Source of the DNA: Myotis daubentonii
Taxonomy: Eukaryota; Chordata; Mammalia; Chiroptera; Vespertilionidae
Direction: 5' to 3'
Length of the DNA stretch: 64,000 bases
Assembly: GCF_963259705.1 (NCBI RefSeq)
Contig: NC_081840.1
Span: 114,486,074-114,550,073, forward strand
The translations under genes and the position numbers were made by a program. Of the stretch, positions 44,555 to 55,268 are shown in pieces (position 1 is the stretch's first letter; every line of letters starts with the position of its first letter). The notes beneath the pieces are model-generated. The model made no database searches. It had not been told where the DNA came from and saw only the letters and a program-made list of their open reading frames with translations.

Positions 44555-44690
44555 ATGGCATTTGGAATCGGAAAAGCGGGCTGAATCTAACCTCTCCCCT
44601 CTAATTCCCAGGTAACCTTAGGTGAGTGCCTCAGTTTCCTCATTTAGAAAATAAAGACCACACTGCTAGTTTTTCCAGGCTCTTCTGAGA
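44555..44690 (+). repeat. MIR SINE
   Basis: 'ggtaaccttaggtgagtgc' followed by 'ctcagtttcctcatttagaa', the MIR 3' core. Confidence 0.66.
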
Positions 44691-46720
44691 ATTCGGTCAT
44701 TTTGTACATATGGAAGCAAGGTTTCACCTGGAAATCTTTGTGCAAGCAAAACTAGCAAGGTTATAAATGTTTAACCTGCTGCTGAAATTGGCCGGTGCAA
44801 TAGGCTGCTGTGGTTGTGCTTTTTGGATGGCAGTGTTCAAAAGGCAAATCCCCTTTGGTTGTAAAGGCTTTAAATGTCTCATTCTGAGACAGATTGTCTC
44901 ATCAGAAATACTAACATATCTGGATGATTTGCAAACCAGCCACCAGCTAAATTTGCTGCCTCCTAAAATAGTTTTGGGATATCTCTAGGACTGGCCCAGC
45001 CCCAAACACATTCATGAAGGCATCCAAAACTGTCTTTGGCATCCCTCCCCCCCCACCCCCCCGCCACCCTGCCCAGGCCTGAAGCCTCTCTCCCCTCCAC
45101 CCCAGATATCCAGCACCCTGTCCTTGTTCCCCGTTTCCCCAATCCTCCCTCTCCAAACAAAACCTGCTCTATGGGAGGAACTGATAACCTAACCACACTG
45201 CAGGGTGATAATTGGCCAATGGTAGCTTATATCAAATTACTCCTTTCCCAGGAAAATGTACATTTAAACATGGAATAAAGTATTAAGCTAAATAAATAAA
45301 GCTGTAATGGTGAATTAATGCAGAAAGTAGACATAAAGAATACTAAAATATAACATATATTTTAGGAAGTGAGACATCCTAGTCCTTCTAAAATTATATT
45401 ACATGCGTAAATAGTGTTGGAATCTCTATTTCCACACAGACGTGATGGGCTCTGCTGTGAGGCCCCAGACAGAGTCTATGCACTTCAAATTAATAGAATC
45501 TTGGGACTTCACAGATCGTCCTTGGAAGGAATCTTCTCTAGCTGCCTTCCTGGTGCAAGCTTTGCCATATGATCATTCACCCTCTGTGCCAATAGCCACC
45601 TTCTTTCAAGACCCATGTTCCTGTGAGGTGGTCTTATTATTAGAAGACTTCCGCTGACTATTTGAATCTGTCTCCCCTAATTTTAACTTATTAGTCCCAT
45701 TTTCACTCTCTGAAACAAAAGAAAATAGAAAGTGGAGTCTCCTCCTCGATTGCCCATGGTGTATATGAAGACCTTGCTTTGGTTAGCATTTGACAGAGGC
45801 TGTCCCACTGGACACTAGTTCCGAGAAATGCTGCCAGGAGGTATGGGAAGAAATGGTTGGGCAGTCAAACAGGTTTGGAGAATGCTGAGCTAATTGAAGT
45901 TACTCAGGTTTCTTTACTGATGGACTTTGGGGGCCTCTAATAAGCTAATGCACCAAGCCGTGCTCTGAGCATGGGATTTAGAATGCTATGCTTTCCAAAC
46001 CTGTGTAACCTTAGAATGTTCCTTTAGGGGGTGCCTTCTGGGAAAAGTAGTGGAGAATATCTGGTTCTGCAGAATGGGCTCTGTATTGGGAATCACTGGT
46101 GTATAGGAGCCAGCTTCTACCGACTCACAACAGCCAACTGTGCACATCTGTCCACAACCCTGTATTCAGTGAAGGCACATTGGGAGCTTGAACTTGTACC
46201 CAGTGGGTGTCTACATCACAGACACTGGAAAATGCTACGAATCAGGATTCTGTATCACTGGAAAGCTGATTACTAGGCCTGGGATAAGTCATCCCTCCCT
46301 TTCTCCCCCCATCTATTTGAATTTGTGAACTCAACAGTCCTTTTCTGCTTTGAGAGACCCCGTGACTCCTCTCAGAAGGTCTTTCTAGGCTCAGCATCCC
46401 CAGTTCATTTGCCTATTCTTCATATGTCATGATTTCCAAATCTCTCACCATCCTGGCTGACTGCTCACGGCCAAATGGCCTCCATGTGGTCAGTTTCCCT
46501 TTAAATGGAAGCTTCTGGAAGAAAACACTATCCTCCAGATGTGTCCTGGACAGTGTGAGCTGATGAGCTACAGAGCATAATAAGGTAAAGACCATGAGGC
46601 ATCTGAAGGGAGAAGACTCCTGCACAAGGCAACCCAACATCTTCAAAGGGATACATTTCAGGGGAGAGACAGTGTGGCCACTCCTGTCTCTCACACACAG
46701 CGGGCATCACGAAGTGGTGA
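44691..46720. other. Mostly unique non-coding DNA
   Basis: 44760-44990 is a repeat-free AT/GC-balanced block with possible regulatory character. 46390-46600 ('tcagcatccccagttcatt', 'ctctcaccatcctggctg') resembles a very old dispersed repeat I cannot name. A C-run tract lies at 45043-45063. Confidence 0.4.
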
Positions 46721-46724
46721 TACA

Positions 46725-46925
46725 TCCAGGTTCTAGGAAGCAGTGTGAAACTATTTATTGTGTGACCTTAAGTAATTAGACTCTGTGCTCCATTCAGCTT
46801 CCTTGGCCATAATCTTGGGGAACAATGGTCTTTAGCTATATGGTTATTATCAGGATTAAATGAGAACACGTGTAATGTGCTAAGGATAGTGTCTGGCATA
46901 TAAGTGCTCAGCAAAGGACAGCTTT
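46725..46925 (+). repeat. MIR SINE
   Basis: 'tgtgaccttaagtaattag', 'atcaggattaaatgagaaca' and 'tgtctggcatataagtgc' are in MIR order. Confidence 0.66.
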
Positions 46926-47537
46926 CATAACTTGTTGTGTTTAATCAGTTATAACACTCCCATTGTCCTAGCTGCAATAATGCCCTGCACAGACAGGTCT
47001 TCTTGGCCTGGCCAGTTCTCTCCCTGCCCACCTCCCTACCCTACAGCTGTTGTGAGTGTCTGATGACAATAGCTCACAGCTGCCCTCTTCTCAGTATCAT
47101 CTCCCTCAGCAGAGGAAGCCTCCTCTCCAAGAGATACCTGGGAGGTCAACAGTCTGCTCCCACCTACCCTCAGGGTTTTCCCACAACCAATGACTGACTT
47201 ACACAGAGATATAAACGCCTTAGTTCACTGAGGGATAGCTTCGTGATATGTTCACACTGCAGAATTCCATGTAGATGAGGCTACATCTGAAACCACATTT
47301 TTATTTAGCTTCGTCTCCTGTATTCCTCAGTTTCTTACAGGCTTCTCTGGAGACCACTCCCTCCATCAATGACCCTGCCCATTGTCAGAGTTGGCATGAG
47401 AGGAAAACCCATTTTTCACTTGTGCTCCAAGTATTCCTCTCTTCTTGACTTGATTGGAAGACTGTGTGGGACCATCACAGGCTGGCATGAATGAAGCACA
47501 AACAGTTTAGCAAGTAAAGTAAAGTAGTGAGAGATGA
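46926..47537. other. Unassigned DNA, perhaps an old LTR
   Basis: 47210-47400 has a faint MaLR-like flavour ('cctcagtttcttacaggc') but not enough to call. Confidence 0.35.
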
Positions 47538-47545
47538 GGCTAGAC

Positions 47546-47758
47546 CAGCCGTGGGCAAACTACAGCCCGCAGGCCGGATCCGGCCCATTTGAAATGAATA
47601 AAACTATTGAAAAAAAAGACCATACCCTTTTATGTAATGATGTTTACTTTGAATTTATATTAGTTCACACAAACACTCCATCCATGCTTTTGTTCCGGCC
47701 CTCCGGTCCAGTTTAAGAACCCATTGTGGCCCTCGAGTCAAAAAGTTTGCCCACCCCA
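47546..47758. mobile_element. hAT MITE with perfect 8-bp target duplication
   Basis: A 213-bp element with imperfect terminal inverted repeats sharing GTGGGCAAACT ('cagccgtgggcaaactac' at the left, 'aaaagtttgcccacccc' at the right). The 8-bp repeat 'ggctagac' flanks it exactly at 47538-47545 and 47759-47766. That length is diagnostic of hAT elements. No transposase. The perfect duplication and low decay suggest a recent insertion, in line with recent DNA-transposon activity known in vesper bats. Confidence 0.92.
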
Positions 47759-47766
47759 GGCTAGAC

Positions 47767-48336
47767 AGTTAAAGCAGGACTAAAGAGTATATGGCCTTAT
47801 GTTCTAAGTCAAGATATTTAGCCTTGATTGAAAATGTCCAAGATTTGAGTCAGGTGACCAACATTTCAGTGCCAGTGCTGCCCTTCAGTAGCTATGTGAA
47901 TAGGAGACACAGGGTTAGGATTATATGACATAACATTTTGTATATTTTAAAGTGACTGTGGTTGACACCTGTTGTTTTTGCTTCTCAAGGACCATTTTTC
48001 CCCTTTTCTGATGGTGGTTTGGGTGGGCCTATGCTAATCTCTCCCCTGAAGTACAGCTGAGTCATTATGATTGGTCCAGAGATGACCCAAATCAGGCCAA
48101 TAGTTATCACTGTTTCAAAATTAGCCACTCTATCCTTTGGTTCTCTCTATCTCTAAGGCCCCTGCAAGCCTCAACTTGGTAGGGGCTATTGATGTCACCA
48201 CATAGAGCAAGCTGCTCTGGGAATGAAGTCAGCCTGGAAGAAAGCAGAGATGTCTGTTCCTGGCAACATTTACCTAGATAATCTAAAATCCCCCCTTCAA
48301 AAAATTCCTTTAAAATTATATATAAATTATAACAAA
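47767..48336. other. Unassigned DNA with old repeat trace
   Basis: 48055-48260 ('tgattggtccagagatgac', 'gggaatgaagtcagcctgg') resembles an old dispersed repeat of unresolved family. No exon. Confidence 0.4.
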
Positions 48337-48688
48337 CTAGGGGCCCAGTGCACAAAATTCATGCACTGGGGGGGGGTCCCTCAGCCCAGCCTTCCCCCTC
48401 TCACATACTGGGAGCCCTCAGGGGATGTCCTACTGACGGCTTAGGCCTGCTCCCTGCTCCCTGCTCCCCTTGGGGAGCGGGCCTAAGCCGCAGTCTGGCC
48501 TCCCTTTGTGGGAGGCGACTGGGCTGATCAGGGGAAGGCACCAGCCCCATCACCCCGCTGCTGCAGCCACTGCCAGTCACCACAGCCACCAAGGTGTTTT
48601 CATCAACACGGACTCCAGTCCCTTCACCATGAAAAAATGACAACTTTCTTTAGGCATTTTCAAGATGTGTCTTTCATAGGCTATGATC

Positions 48689-48708
48689 TTTTTTCTTTCT
48701 TTCTTTCT

Positions 48709-48766
<58 letters not shown>

Positions 48767-48782
48767 TTTCTTTCTTTCTTTT
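48689..48782. repeat. (CTTT)n microsatellite
   Basis: About 94 bp of CTTT repeats directly at the A-tail side of the antisense SINE, probably an expansion of its tail. Confidence 0.95.
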
Positions 48783-49020
48783 CCTCACCTGAGGATATGT
48801 TTCCATTGATTTTTAGGGACTGTGGAAGAGAAAGGGAAAGACAGAGAGAAACATCAAAGTGAGAGGAACACTTTGATTGGTTGCCTCTTGCATGATCCCT
48901 GACCTGGGCCCCAACCAGGGAGGACCCTGCAACCTAGGTACATGCCCTTCGTCAGAATTGAATCCAGACCCTGTGGTCGGCAAGCCGAGGCATTATCCAC
49001 CAAGCAAAACCAGCTAGGGC
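48783..49020 (-). mobile_element. Ves-type SINE (antisense)
   Basis: 'cctcacctgaggatatg', 'gagagaaacatcaaagtgag', 'ggttgcctcttgcatga', 'gcaacctaggtacatgccc' and the head complement 'gcattatccaccaagc'. A clear target duplication was not found, perhaps because of tail expansion. Confidence 0.88.
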
Positions 49021-49194
49021 GGGGTATGACATTTCTTAGCCCTCCAGCAGTGGACCTTAGTTTTTTTTTCTCTAGGAGTGTGGTGGAAAAACCCTAGAGC
49101 ATCTTTTTGGATTCTTATTACCCAAGTTACTAAGAATATTACCAGTGGCACCCAGGGAGCTTAACCAATGAGCGGTCAGAAAAGGTGTTTCCTC

Positions 49195-49800
49195 TGTAGT
49201 TCACTCTGATCGCCGGCTCCGCCCCTGCCCAGGCCTATAGCCTCTGGCCAAGGCTGCAGGCCTGGGCAGGGGACCCCCAAGCCCTTCTGATTGCCGCCTC
49301 TGCCCCTGCCCCATTGCAGCCTCTGTCCAAGGCTGTAGGTCTGGGCAGGAGAACCCCAGACCCCTGCGATTGCCAGCTCCACCCCTGCCTAGGCCCCTGC
49401 CATCACCGGCTCCATCCCTGCCCAGGCCTGCAGCCTCTGGCTAGGCTGCAGGCCTGGGAAGGGGATCTCCAGGCCCTTGCTTTGCCAGCTCTGCCCCTGC
49501 CTAGGCCCCTGAGATCGCCAGCTCCGTCCCTGCCTAGGCTTGCAGCCTCTCGGCAGGGGACCTCCAGACCCCTGCGATTGCAGTCTTTGCCACTGCTCCA
49601 TCCACTGCAGCCTCTGGCCAAGGCTGCGGCCTGGGCAGGGGACCCCCAGACCCTTGCTTTGCCAGCTCTGCCCCTGCCCAGGCCCCTTAGATTGCTGGCT
49701 CCACCCCTGCCCAGGCCCCTCCAATTGCATGCTCCACCCCTCAGCCCTCCCCCTGCTTCCTCTGCCACCTGCCTGGCCAACAGGCCTGGACACTTCAGCA
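49195..49800. repeat. GC-rich minisatellite in Helitron
   Basis: Imperfect units of roughly 100 bp built on 'gccagctctgcccctgcc', 'aggcctgcagcctctgg' and 'ggcaggggacccccag'. They account for the long overlapping open frames on both strands (up to 163 codons). Confidence 0.88.
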
Positions 49801-49899
49801 GCTGAGGGGACTGGCCGCCACCATCTTGTGGCTATGGGCATGGCCATCTTTGTGATGGAGTGATGACTAATTTGCATATCACTCTTTTATTAGATAGGA

Positions 49900-50725
49900 T
49901 ATGTATAAGGTGCCTAACTGAGCTTGCAATCTATTTGACATAAATTGAGGCTACAGCTGCTCAAGGGTGGGTGTGAGCAGTGTCATTTCTATGACTTGGA
50001 CTTGAGATGGATTCTCACATGGAGCAGGGGACAAGGCTTTGATTCTGTGTTGAGTTTGAAATAAGAACACTGCATAAAGATGGGATCCTTCAAACACTAT
50101 GCTTGGAGCAAGAGGGTGCACTAGAAAACCACCTTTCACAGGGAAAAAACAGGAAAGCTATTTGTTTTGGTCTGCGCTCTGGAGAGGGGAGCAATTCCTC
50201 TTGATCATTTATAATGCAAGCCTCTGTCTTGTGAGGATTTTAGGTATGTCATGGTACTACCTTCGTGGTCTGAGAATCCCTAAGTTCATAAATTAACATC
50301 AAAATGATGCTAGGATAGATAAGGATGCTACTGGGGGATTGGATAAAAGCAAATCCAGACTCTTTGGCAGCATACCATCAATCCAAAGGATTTTCCACAG
50401 ATAAAGCTCCATTGACAGTATCTTATAACCCTACATAAAAAAAACACACACACAAGAAATCTGTCTACCTTGAGTGAGAGTCAGGAGACTCAACAAAGAG
50501 CAATATTAGAGCCTCACACCTTCCACTCACAATAACTCCAGGCTGCAGAACTATAAGGCTGAAATGAATAAATACATAAAAGGAAGAATCAATAATACAA
50601 GAAAAAACATGACAATATGAGAAAATAGCTTATGTGTTGCAAAAATATTTTATTATTGAAGAATGATTAAAAAATATTTTTATAAATTTAGTGTAGTCTA
50701 AGTGTACAGTGTTAATTATGAAATA
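49900..50725. other. Unassigned DNA with MER44/Tigger7-like traces
   Basis: 50195-50290 ('gtcttgtgaggattttagg', 'gtggtctgagaatccc') and 50635-50725 ('ataaatttagtgtagtctaa', 'gtgtacagtgtt') resemble parts of the Tigger7 element at 51483-53132. The remainder is unassigned. Confidence 0.45.
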
Positions 50726-50729
50726 AAAA

Positions 50730-51440
50730 AAAACCCATTGATATAAGAAAGTGGATGAGTTAAAGACTGGATTAGACATAATTGAAAAGAGGATTGCTAA
50801 ACTTGAAAATGTATCTAAGGAAATACTTAGTATGCAGAGTTAAAGAGATATGAAAAAGTGGTTAAGAGATATAGAGGATGGGCTAAGAAGTCCCACACAC
50901 ACCTAATGGGAGTTACAGCAAAAGAATATAGGTAATGAGAGAGGGGAAATATTAGACAATATAATGGATAAGACTGTTTCAGAATTACTGATAAGCATTA
51001 ATCCCCAAACTCAGGAATCCCAGACAGTCCCAATCAGGATAAATAAAAATAAGCCCATTCCTCAAACACCACGCCTTGTACTAAAACTGCTAATTATCAA
51101 AGACAAAGAGTAAGTCTTCAGAGAGATAACAGAGGAAAGACAGATGATTACAATTAGCAACTAGAGAAGCAAGAGCAACTTTCAATAGAAACTATAGAAA
51201 CAAGGAGAAAATGGAATGTCTTCAAAGATGTGAGAAAAAAAATTTCCAAATTAGAATTTTAATTAAAAGTCAGATAAAAAGGAAAAGTAAAGGCATTTCA
51301 AACAAAGACTAACACAATTTCCTATGACCAAATCCTCTTTGAAAGAGCTATGGCAGGATTATTTTAAGAAAAAGAAAAGCCTACCTAGAAACAAGGACTG
51401 AGATGCAAGAAGAACTGATAAGCAACGAAAATGATAAATG
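50730..51440 (+). repeat. Ancient L1 5' (ORF1-side) relic
   Basis: Order of phrases typical of old L1 upstream of ORF2: 'ctgataagcattaatcccca', 'aggaatcccagacagtccc', 'gtactaaaactgctaatta', 'caatagaaactatagaaaca', 'caaatcctctttgaaagagc'. Purine-rich, no frame. Confidence 0.65.
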
Positions 51441-51655
51441 AGTTGATAAATCCAATAAAATACTTCCCATATAGTATACTATTATGTAGTAGATAATGAT
51501 GCTTCTATCAATGGTGGACCACATATATGATGGTGGTCCCATAAGATTATAATGGAGTTGAAAATTCATATCACCTAGAAATGTCATAATATCAGCAAAA
51601 TATATTACAGCTGTTAATATAGAATAAAGCTATAAAGAATGAATCTTTTTTGTTT

Positions 51656-51908
51656 TATTTTGTTAATCCTCACCCAAGGATATTTTGTCCATTGATTTTT
51701 AGTCAGAGTGGTAGGGAGGGGGAGAGACAGAAAGAAAGAAACATTGATGTGAGAGAGGCACATTGATTAGTTACCTCCTGCATGCTCCCTGAAAGGGGCC
51801 AGGGATTGAGCCTGCAACCAAGGTACGTGCCCTTGACTCTAATTGAACCTGGGACCCTTCAGTCCTCAGGCCAATGCTCTATCCACTGAGCCAAACCACT
51901 GAGGGCTG
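51656..51908 (-). mobile_element. Ves-type SINE (antisense) in Tigger7
   Basis: 'aatcctcacccaaggatat', 'gaaacattgatgtgagaga', 'gcaaccaaggtacgtgccc', 'ctctatccactgagccaaa'. Tail at the left. Target repeats are unclear. Confidence 0.9.
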
Positions 51909-52011
51909 AACCATTTTTTGTACAGCTATACAATGTATTTGTGTTTTAAGCTAAGTGTTATTACAAGAGTTGACAAATTACAAAAATTAAACATTTTAAA
52001 AAGTAAGAATG

Positions 52012-52225
52012 GCCCAGCCGGTTTGGCTCAATGGTTGAGTGTTGACCTATGAACCAGGAGGTCATGGTTTAATTCCTGCTCAGGACACATGCCTGAGTTG
52101 TGGGCTCATTCCCTAGTAGGGGGTGTGCAGGAGGCAGCCTATCAAAGATTCACTCTCATCATTGATGTTTCTATTCCTCTTCCCCTCCCCCTTCCTCTCT
52201 CTGAAATCAATAAAAACATATTTCA
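52012..52225 (+). mobile_element. Ves SINE with 14-bp target duplication
   Basis: 'gcccagccggtttggctc', 'ggttgagtgttgacctatg', 'ttaattcctgctcaggac', 'ccctagtagggggtgtgc', tail 'gaaatcaataaaaacat'. Flanked by 'aaaaagtaagaatg' at 51998-52011 and 52226-52239, identical. Confidence 0.95.
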
Positions 52226-53143
52226 AAAAAGTAAGAATGTTACAGTAAACTAAGGTTAATTTATCATTAAAGAATGAAAAATATTTTCTTTTATAAATTC
52301 AGTATAGCCTAACTGTACAGAGTTGATCATGAATGGAGCTTGCAGGACTGGAAGTTGCTCTGGGTGAGTCACTGAATGAGAGGTGAGTGAATGTGAAGGC
52401 CTAAGACACTACTGTACACTATGGTAATAAATTACTATAAACATAAATAATTTGCAATGCCAGCTTATGTCTTGTGAGGGTTGAGGTATGTAATAGCACT
52501 ACTTTTGTATTTTGGGAATCCCTTGACCTTCACATTCACTCACTACTTAATCACTGACTCACCCAGAACATCCTATAGTCCTGCAAGCTCCATCATGGTA
52601 AGTGCTCTGTACAGGTGAACCATTTTTACCTTTCTTAATCATACTTTTACTGTACATTTTCTATATTTAAATATGTTTAGATACACAAATACCATTGTGT
52701 TACAATTGCCTACAGTATTCAGAAGAGTAACAAGCTGTGAAAACTTGTAGTCCAGGAGCAATAGGCTGTACCAGTGATTTTCAGCCAGTGTGCCTCAAGA
52801 TTTTAAAACATGCAATATCTGACCATTTAGTCAGGGGCACCGATCTCTTTTCCATTAGAGTGTCAAATAAAAAAATGACACAACCAACACAGCAATAGCC
52901 ATCCAGTGTGAATGAATCAAAATTAGACCTATTTTTTGCCAGATTGGCAAAAAATACATTCTTTTGGTGTGCCACAGAATTTTAGTAATTAGTTTATGTG
53001 TGCCATAAGATGAAAAAGGTAGAAAATCGTAGTCTACACCATCTAGGTTTGTATAAGTGATGCTCACACAATGAAATCACCTAATGATGCATTTCTCAGA
53101 ACATATCCCTGTCATTAGACAAAGCATGACTGTTTTGTGATCA

Positions 53144-53400
53144 TCTATAATAATAGAAGTGTAATATGCTAATTAGACTGGACAGCCGAATGACCTTCTG
53201 GATGTCATTCTGGAAATCCTTCCAGACAAAGCCTCGGTGGTGGGGGCCAAGGCAGAGTGGTTAGGTGCAATCAGGCAGGCAGGCAGGCAGGCGAGCGGTT
53301 AGGAGCCAGTGGTTCCAGATTGGGAGAGGGTGCAGGCCAGGCTGAGGGACCTCCCTCCCCACCTCACCCCGTGCAAGAATTTTGTTCACCGGGCCTCTAG
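53144..53400 (+). mobile_element. Short non-autonomous Helitron, 257 bp
   Basis: Starts TCTATAATAATAGAAGTG then 'aatatgctaattagactgg', the same subfamily as 20542-21185. Ends 'gttcaccgggcctctag' (CTAG 53397-53400). Sits between A (53143) and T (53401). Its interior has 'ggcaggcaggcaggcagg'. Confidence 0.95.
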
Positions 53401-53404
53401 TATT

Positions 53405-53444
53405 TTTTTTTTTAATTGAATGAACATATTTTATGCAAGCCGTT
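53405..53444 (-). repeat. Left arm of a 40-bp perfect inverted repeat
   Basis: T-run plus 31 bp (53414-53444) that is the exact reverse complement of 55229-55259. The arm reads as a body ending in poly-A on the minus strand. The family is unknown to me. Confidence 0.9.
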
Positions 53445-54574
53445 AAATAATTATGGTATATAAAACAATATAGACTTAAAGAACTGAATAAGAAAAACAT
53501 TTAAGATGGGAAGGGGCTGACAGTTATTAAAGTATTCTAAGGTTTTATATTGTTTGATGACATGGCTTTTTATTAACTTCAGACTTAATTAAGTATGCAT
53601 GTTAAAAAATTAAGAAAAACTTGAAAACAATATATAAGCTACAAAAAGTAAGAGAAAAATAAGAAAGGAAAAAAGATCACTCAACCAAATAGAAGGAAGA
53701 AAAATAAGGTAAAAAAAGCAGAATAAAAGTGCAAAAAAGAAAAATGATACAAATAAATCCAAACAGATGAATAATCACAACATATTTCAATAGATTTAAA
53801 TTTCTGCTTAAAACACAGAGATCACCATATTGATTACAAAAATGTTCAGCTCTATATTGTTTATAAAACATGTGTAAATCAACTGAAAAGTTGAAAACTG
53901 AATCCAGCCTCTGCCCCTTGAACATTCAGCTAACTGACTTGTCAATATCCCATCCTCCCACCTTTTTTAAAAACTCCTTTGTCCTTTGAGCTGGATGTTG
54001 TCACCTGCAGCCAGAAGCTGACTAATCAATGCAGAGGTGGATGCAAGCAGCTGGGGACCTGATTACTCTGAGAAGGGACATGCTTCAGAAAACTTAGCCT
54101 GGTAGTGAGAGGGAAAGAGGATTGGAGGGAAGAGATGGAAAATAGTCAGTGGACAAGGCAGGAGGTGAGGGGAGCTATCTTAAGGAAGTGCCAGTTAAAA
54201 CTGGAAAAGAAATAGAAAGGTTTCAGAAACCTTAGTTGAAAGTTTGTCTTATTTAACCTTAAAAGGTTTCATTCACACAGCCCCAGAGAACATGTGAGGC
54301 TCCTCTGTCCTGAGGAGAGCCTTTTGAAAATACTTCCAGGTGCTTGCCCATCCTAACAAAGGTCATGAAAAACAAAACAAAACCCAAAACAATAGTAAGT
54401 ATTTCAGTCACACCTTAGATGGCAGTGATGAGAATGTCTGAAAATCACTAACTCAGGAACAAGAGCTCAGTAAACATAAATAAAGATGTACTCTGGGTCT
54501 AAGACTAGTTGATTTATATATTTTTAGACATAAACCTAGGAACGAGTGTCTGCAAACATAGGGGTATCTGCTAC
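53445..54574. other. AT-rich unassigned DNA
   Basis: 53600-53760 is A-rich. No element or exon is supported. This lies between the two inverted arms. Confidence 0.42.
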
Positions 54575-54660
54575 CTTTCTGAGCTTGAGTTTTCTTACAT
54601 GTTAAATAAGGCAATTGGACCAGCTCTCCAACATGTCTTTTCACTTTAAAATTCTGAGTT
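54575..54660 (+). repeat. MIR-related 3' tail
   Basis: 'gagcttgagttttcttacat', 'gttaaataaggcaattggac' and 'cactttaaaattctgag' resemble the end of an old MIR-type SINE. A Ves SINE inserted into it. Confidence 0.45.
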
Positions 54661-54666
54661 TATTTT

Positions 54667-54881
54667 TTTTTCATTTTTTAAAATTGATTTCAGAAAGGAA
54701 GGGAGAGGGAGAGAGAGATAGAAACATCAATGATGGGAGAGAATCACTGATCAGCTGCCTCCTACATGCCCCCTATTGGGGAGCGAGCCTACAAACTGGG
54801 CATGTGCCCTGACCAGTAATGGAAACGTGACCTCCTGGTTCATAGGTTGACAGTCAATCATTGAGCCATGCTGGCCGGGCA
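54667..54881 (-). mobile_element. Ves SINE (antisense) with 12-bp target duplication
   Basis: 'aaaattgatttcagaaagg', 'gatagaaacatcaatgatg', 'gatcagctgcctcctacatg' and the head complement 'tcaatcattgagccatgctg'. Flanked by 'tgagtttatttt' at 54655-54666 and 54882-54893. Confidence 0.94.
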
Positions 54882-55228
54882 TGAGTTTATTTTCTTTCTT
54901 TTCAAGCATGAGACCCCTAAGTAGAGGAGTGTGGGTGGGTCTTTCTATGCCTCCAAGTGTGTCTATGTGATCAACAACCATGAGTGATCCGCGTTTTCCT
55001 GTCAGTGTCTCCCCATGGCTCTGGATGCCTACCTGTGGGTGTGCACAAATCGCTTGTTTGTTCCTTCCTCCCTCCTCTCCCCACCCCTGTTTCCTCTCCC
55101 CGTAACTCTGTGAGACGCATGAACATTTCTCAGTTATGTGATGTTCTCAGCAGGAGGATGGAGCCAAATAATGGGATTTCTAGTTATTACTTTGATGAAT
55201 CACAGGGGAAGAGCCTTCACCAAGGTAG

Positions 55229-55268
55229 AACGGCTTGCATAAAATATGTTCATTCAATTAAAAAAAAA
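55229..55268 (+). repeat. Right arm of the 40-bp perfect inverted repeat
   Basis: 31 bp (55229-55259) plus nine A, the exact complement of the arm at 53405-53444. Sequences further inside the two arms do not match each other. Confidence 0.9.

Larger units (their letters stand above)
48337..49899 (-). mobile_element. Possible 1.56-kb composite Helitron (or two truncated ones)
   Basis: The left border 'ctaggggcccagtgcac' is a Helitron 3' end on the minus strand, preceded by A (48336). No 5' end follows in the next few hundred bases. The right border 'ttttattagatagga' is a 5' end on the same strand, followed by T (49900), with no 3' end to its left. One element spanning both, containing roughly 500 bp of non-Helitron DNA and a SINE, fits as well as two broken copies. 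The right part is a minisatellite of 'gcctctggccaaggctgc' and 'ctgggcaggggaccccc' units. Confidence 0.75.
51483..53132 (+). mobile_element. MER44/Tigger7-type pogo element, split by two SINEs
   Basis: The 5' part 'ggtggtcccataagattata' and 'atggagttgaaaattc', middle 'agctatacaatgtatttgtg' and 'ttaagctaagtgttattac', and 3' part 'ccatctaggtttgtataag', 'gatgcatttctcagaac' and 'agacaaagcatgactg' are in Tigger7/MER44 order. The terminal repeats are decayed. Two Ves SINEs lie inside. No transposase frame. The middle (52327-52598) contains an inverted pair of about 70-bp arms. Confidence 0.8.
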
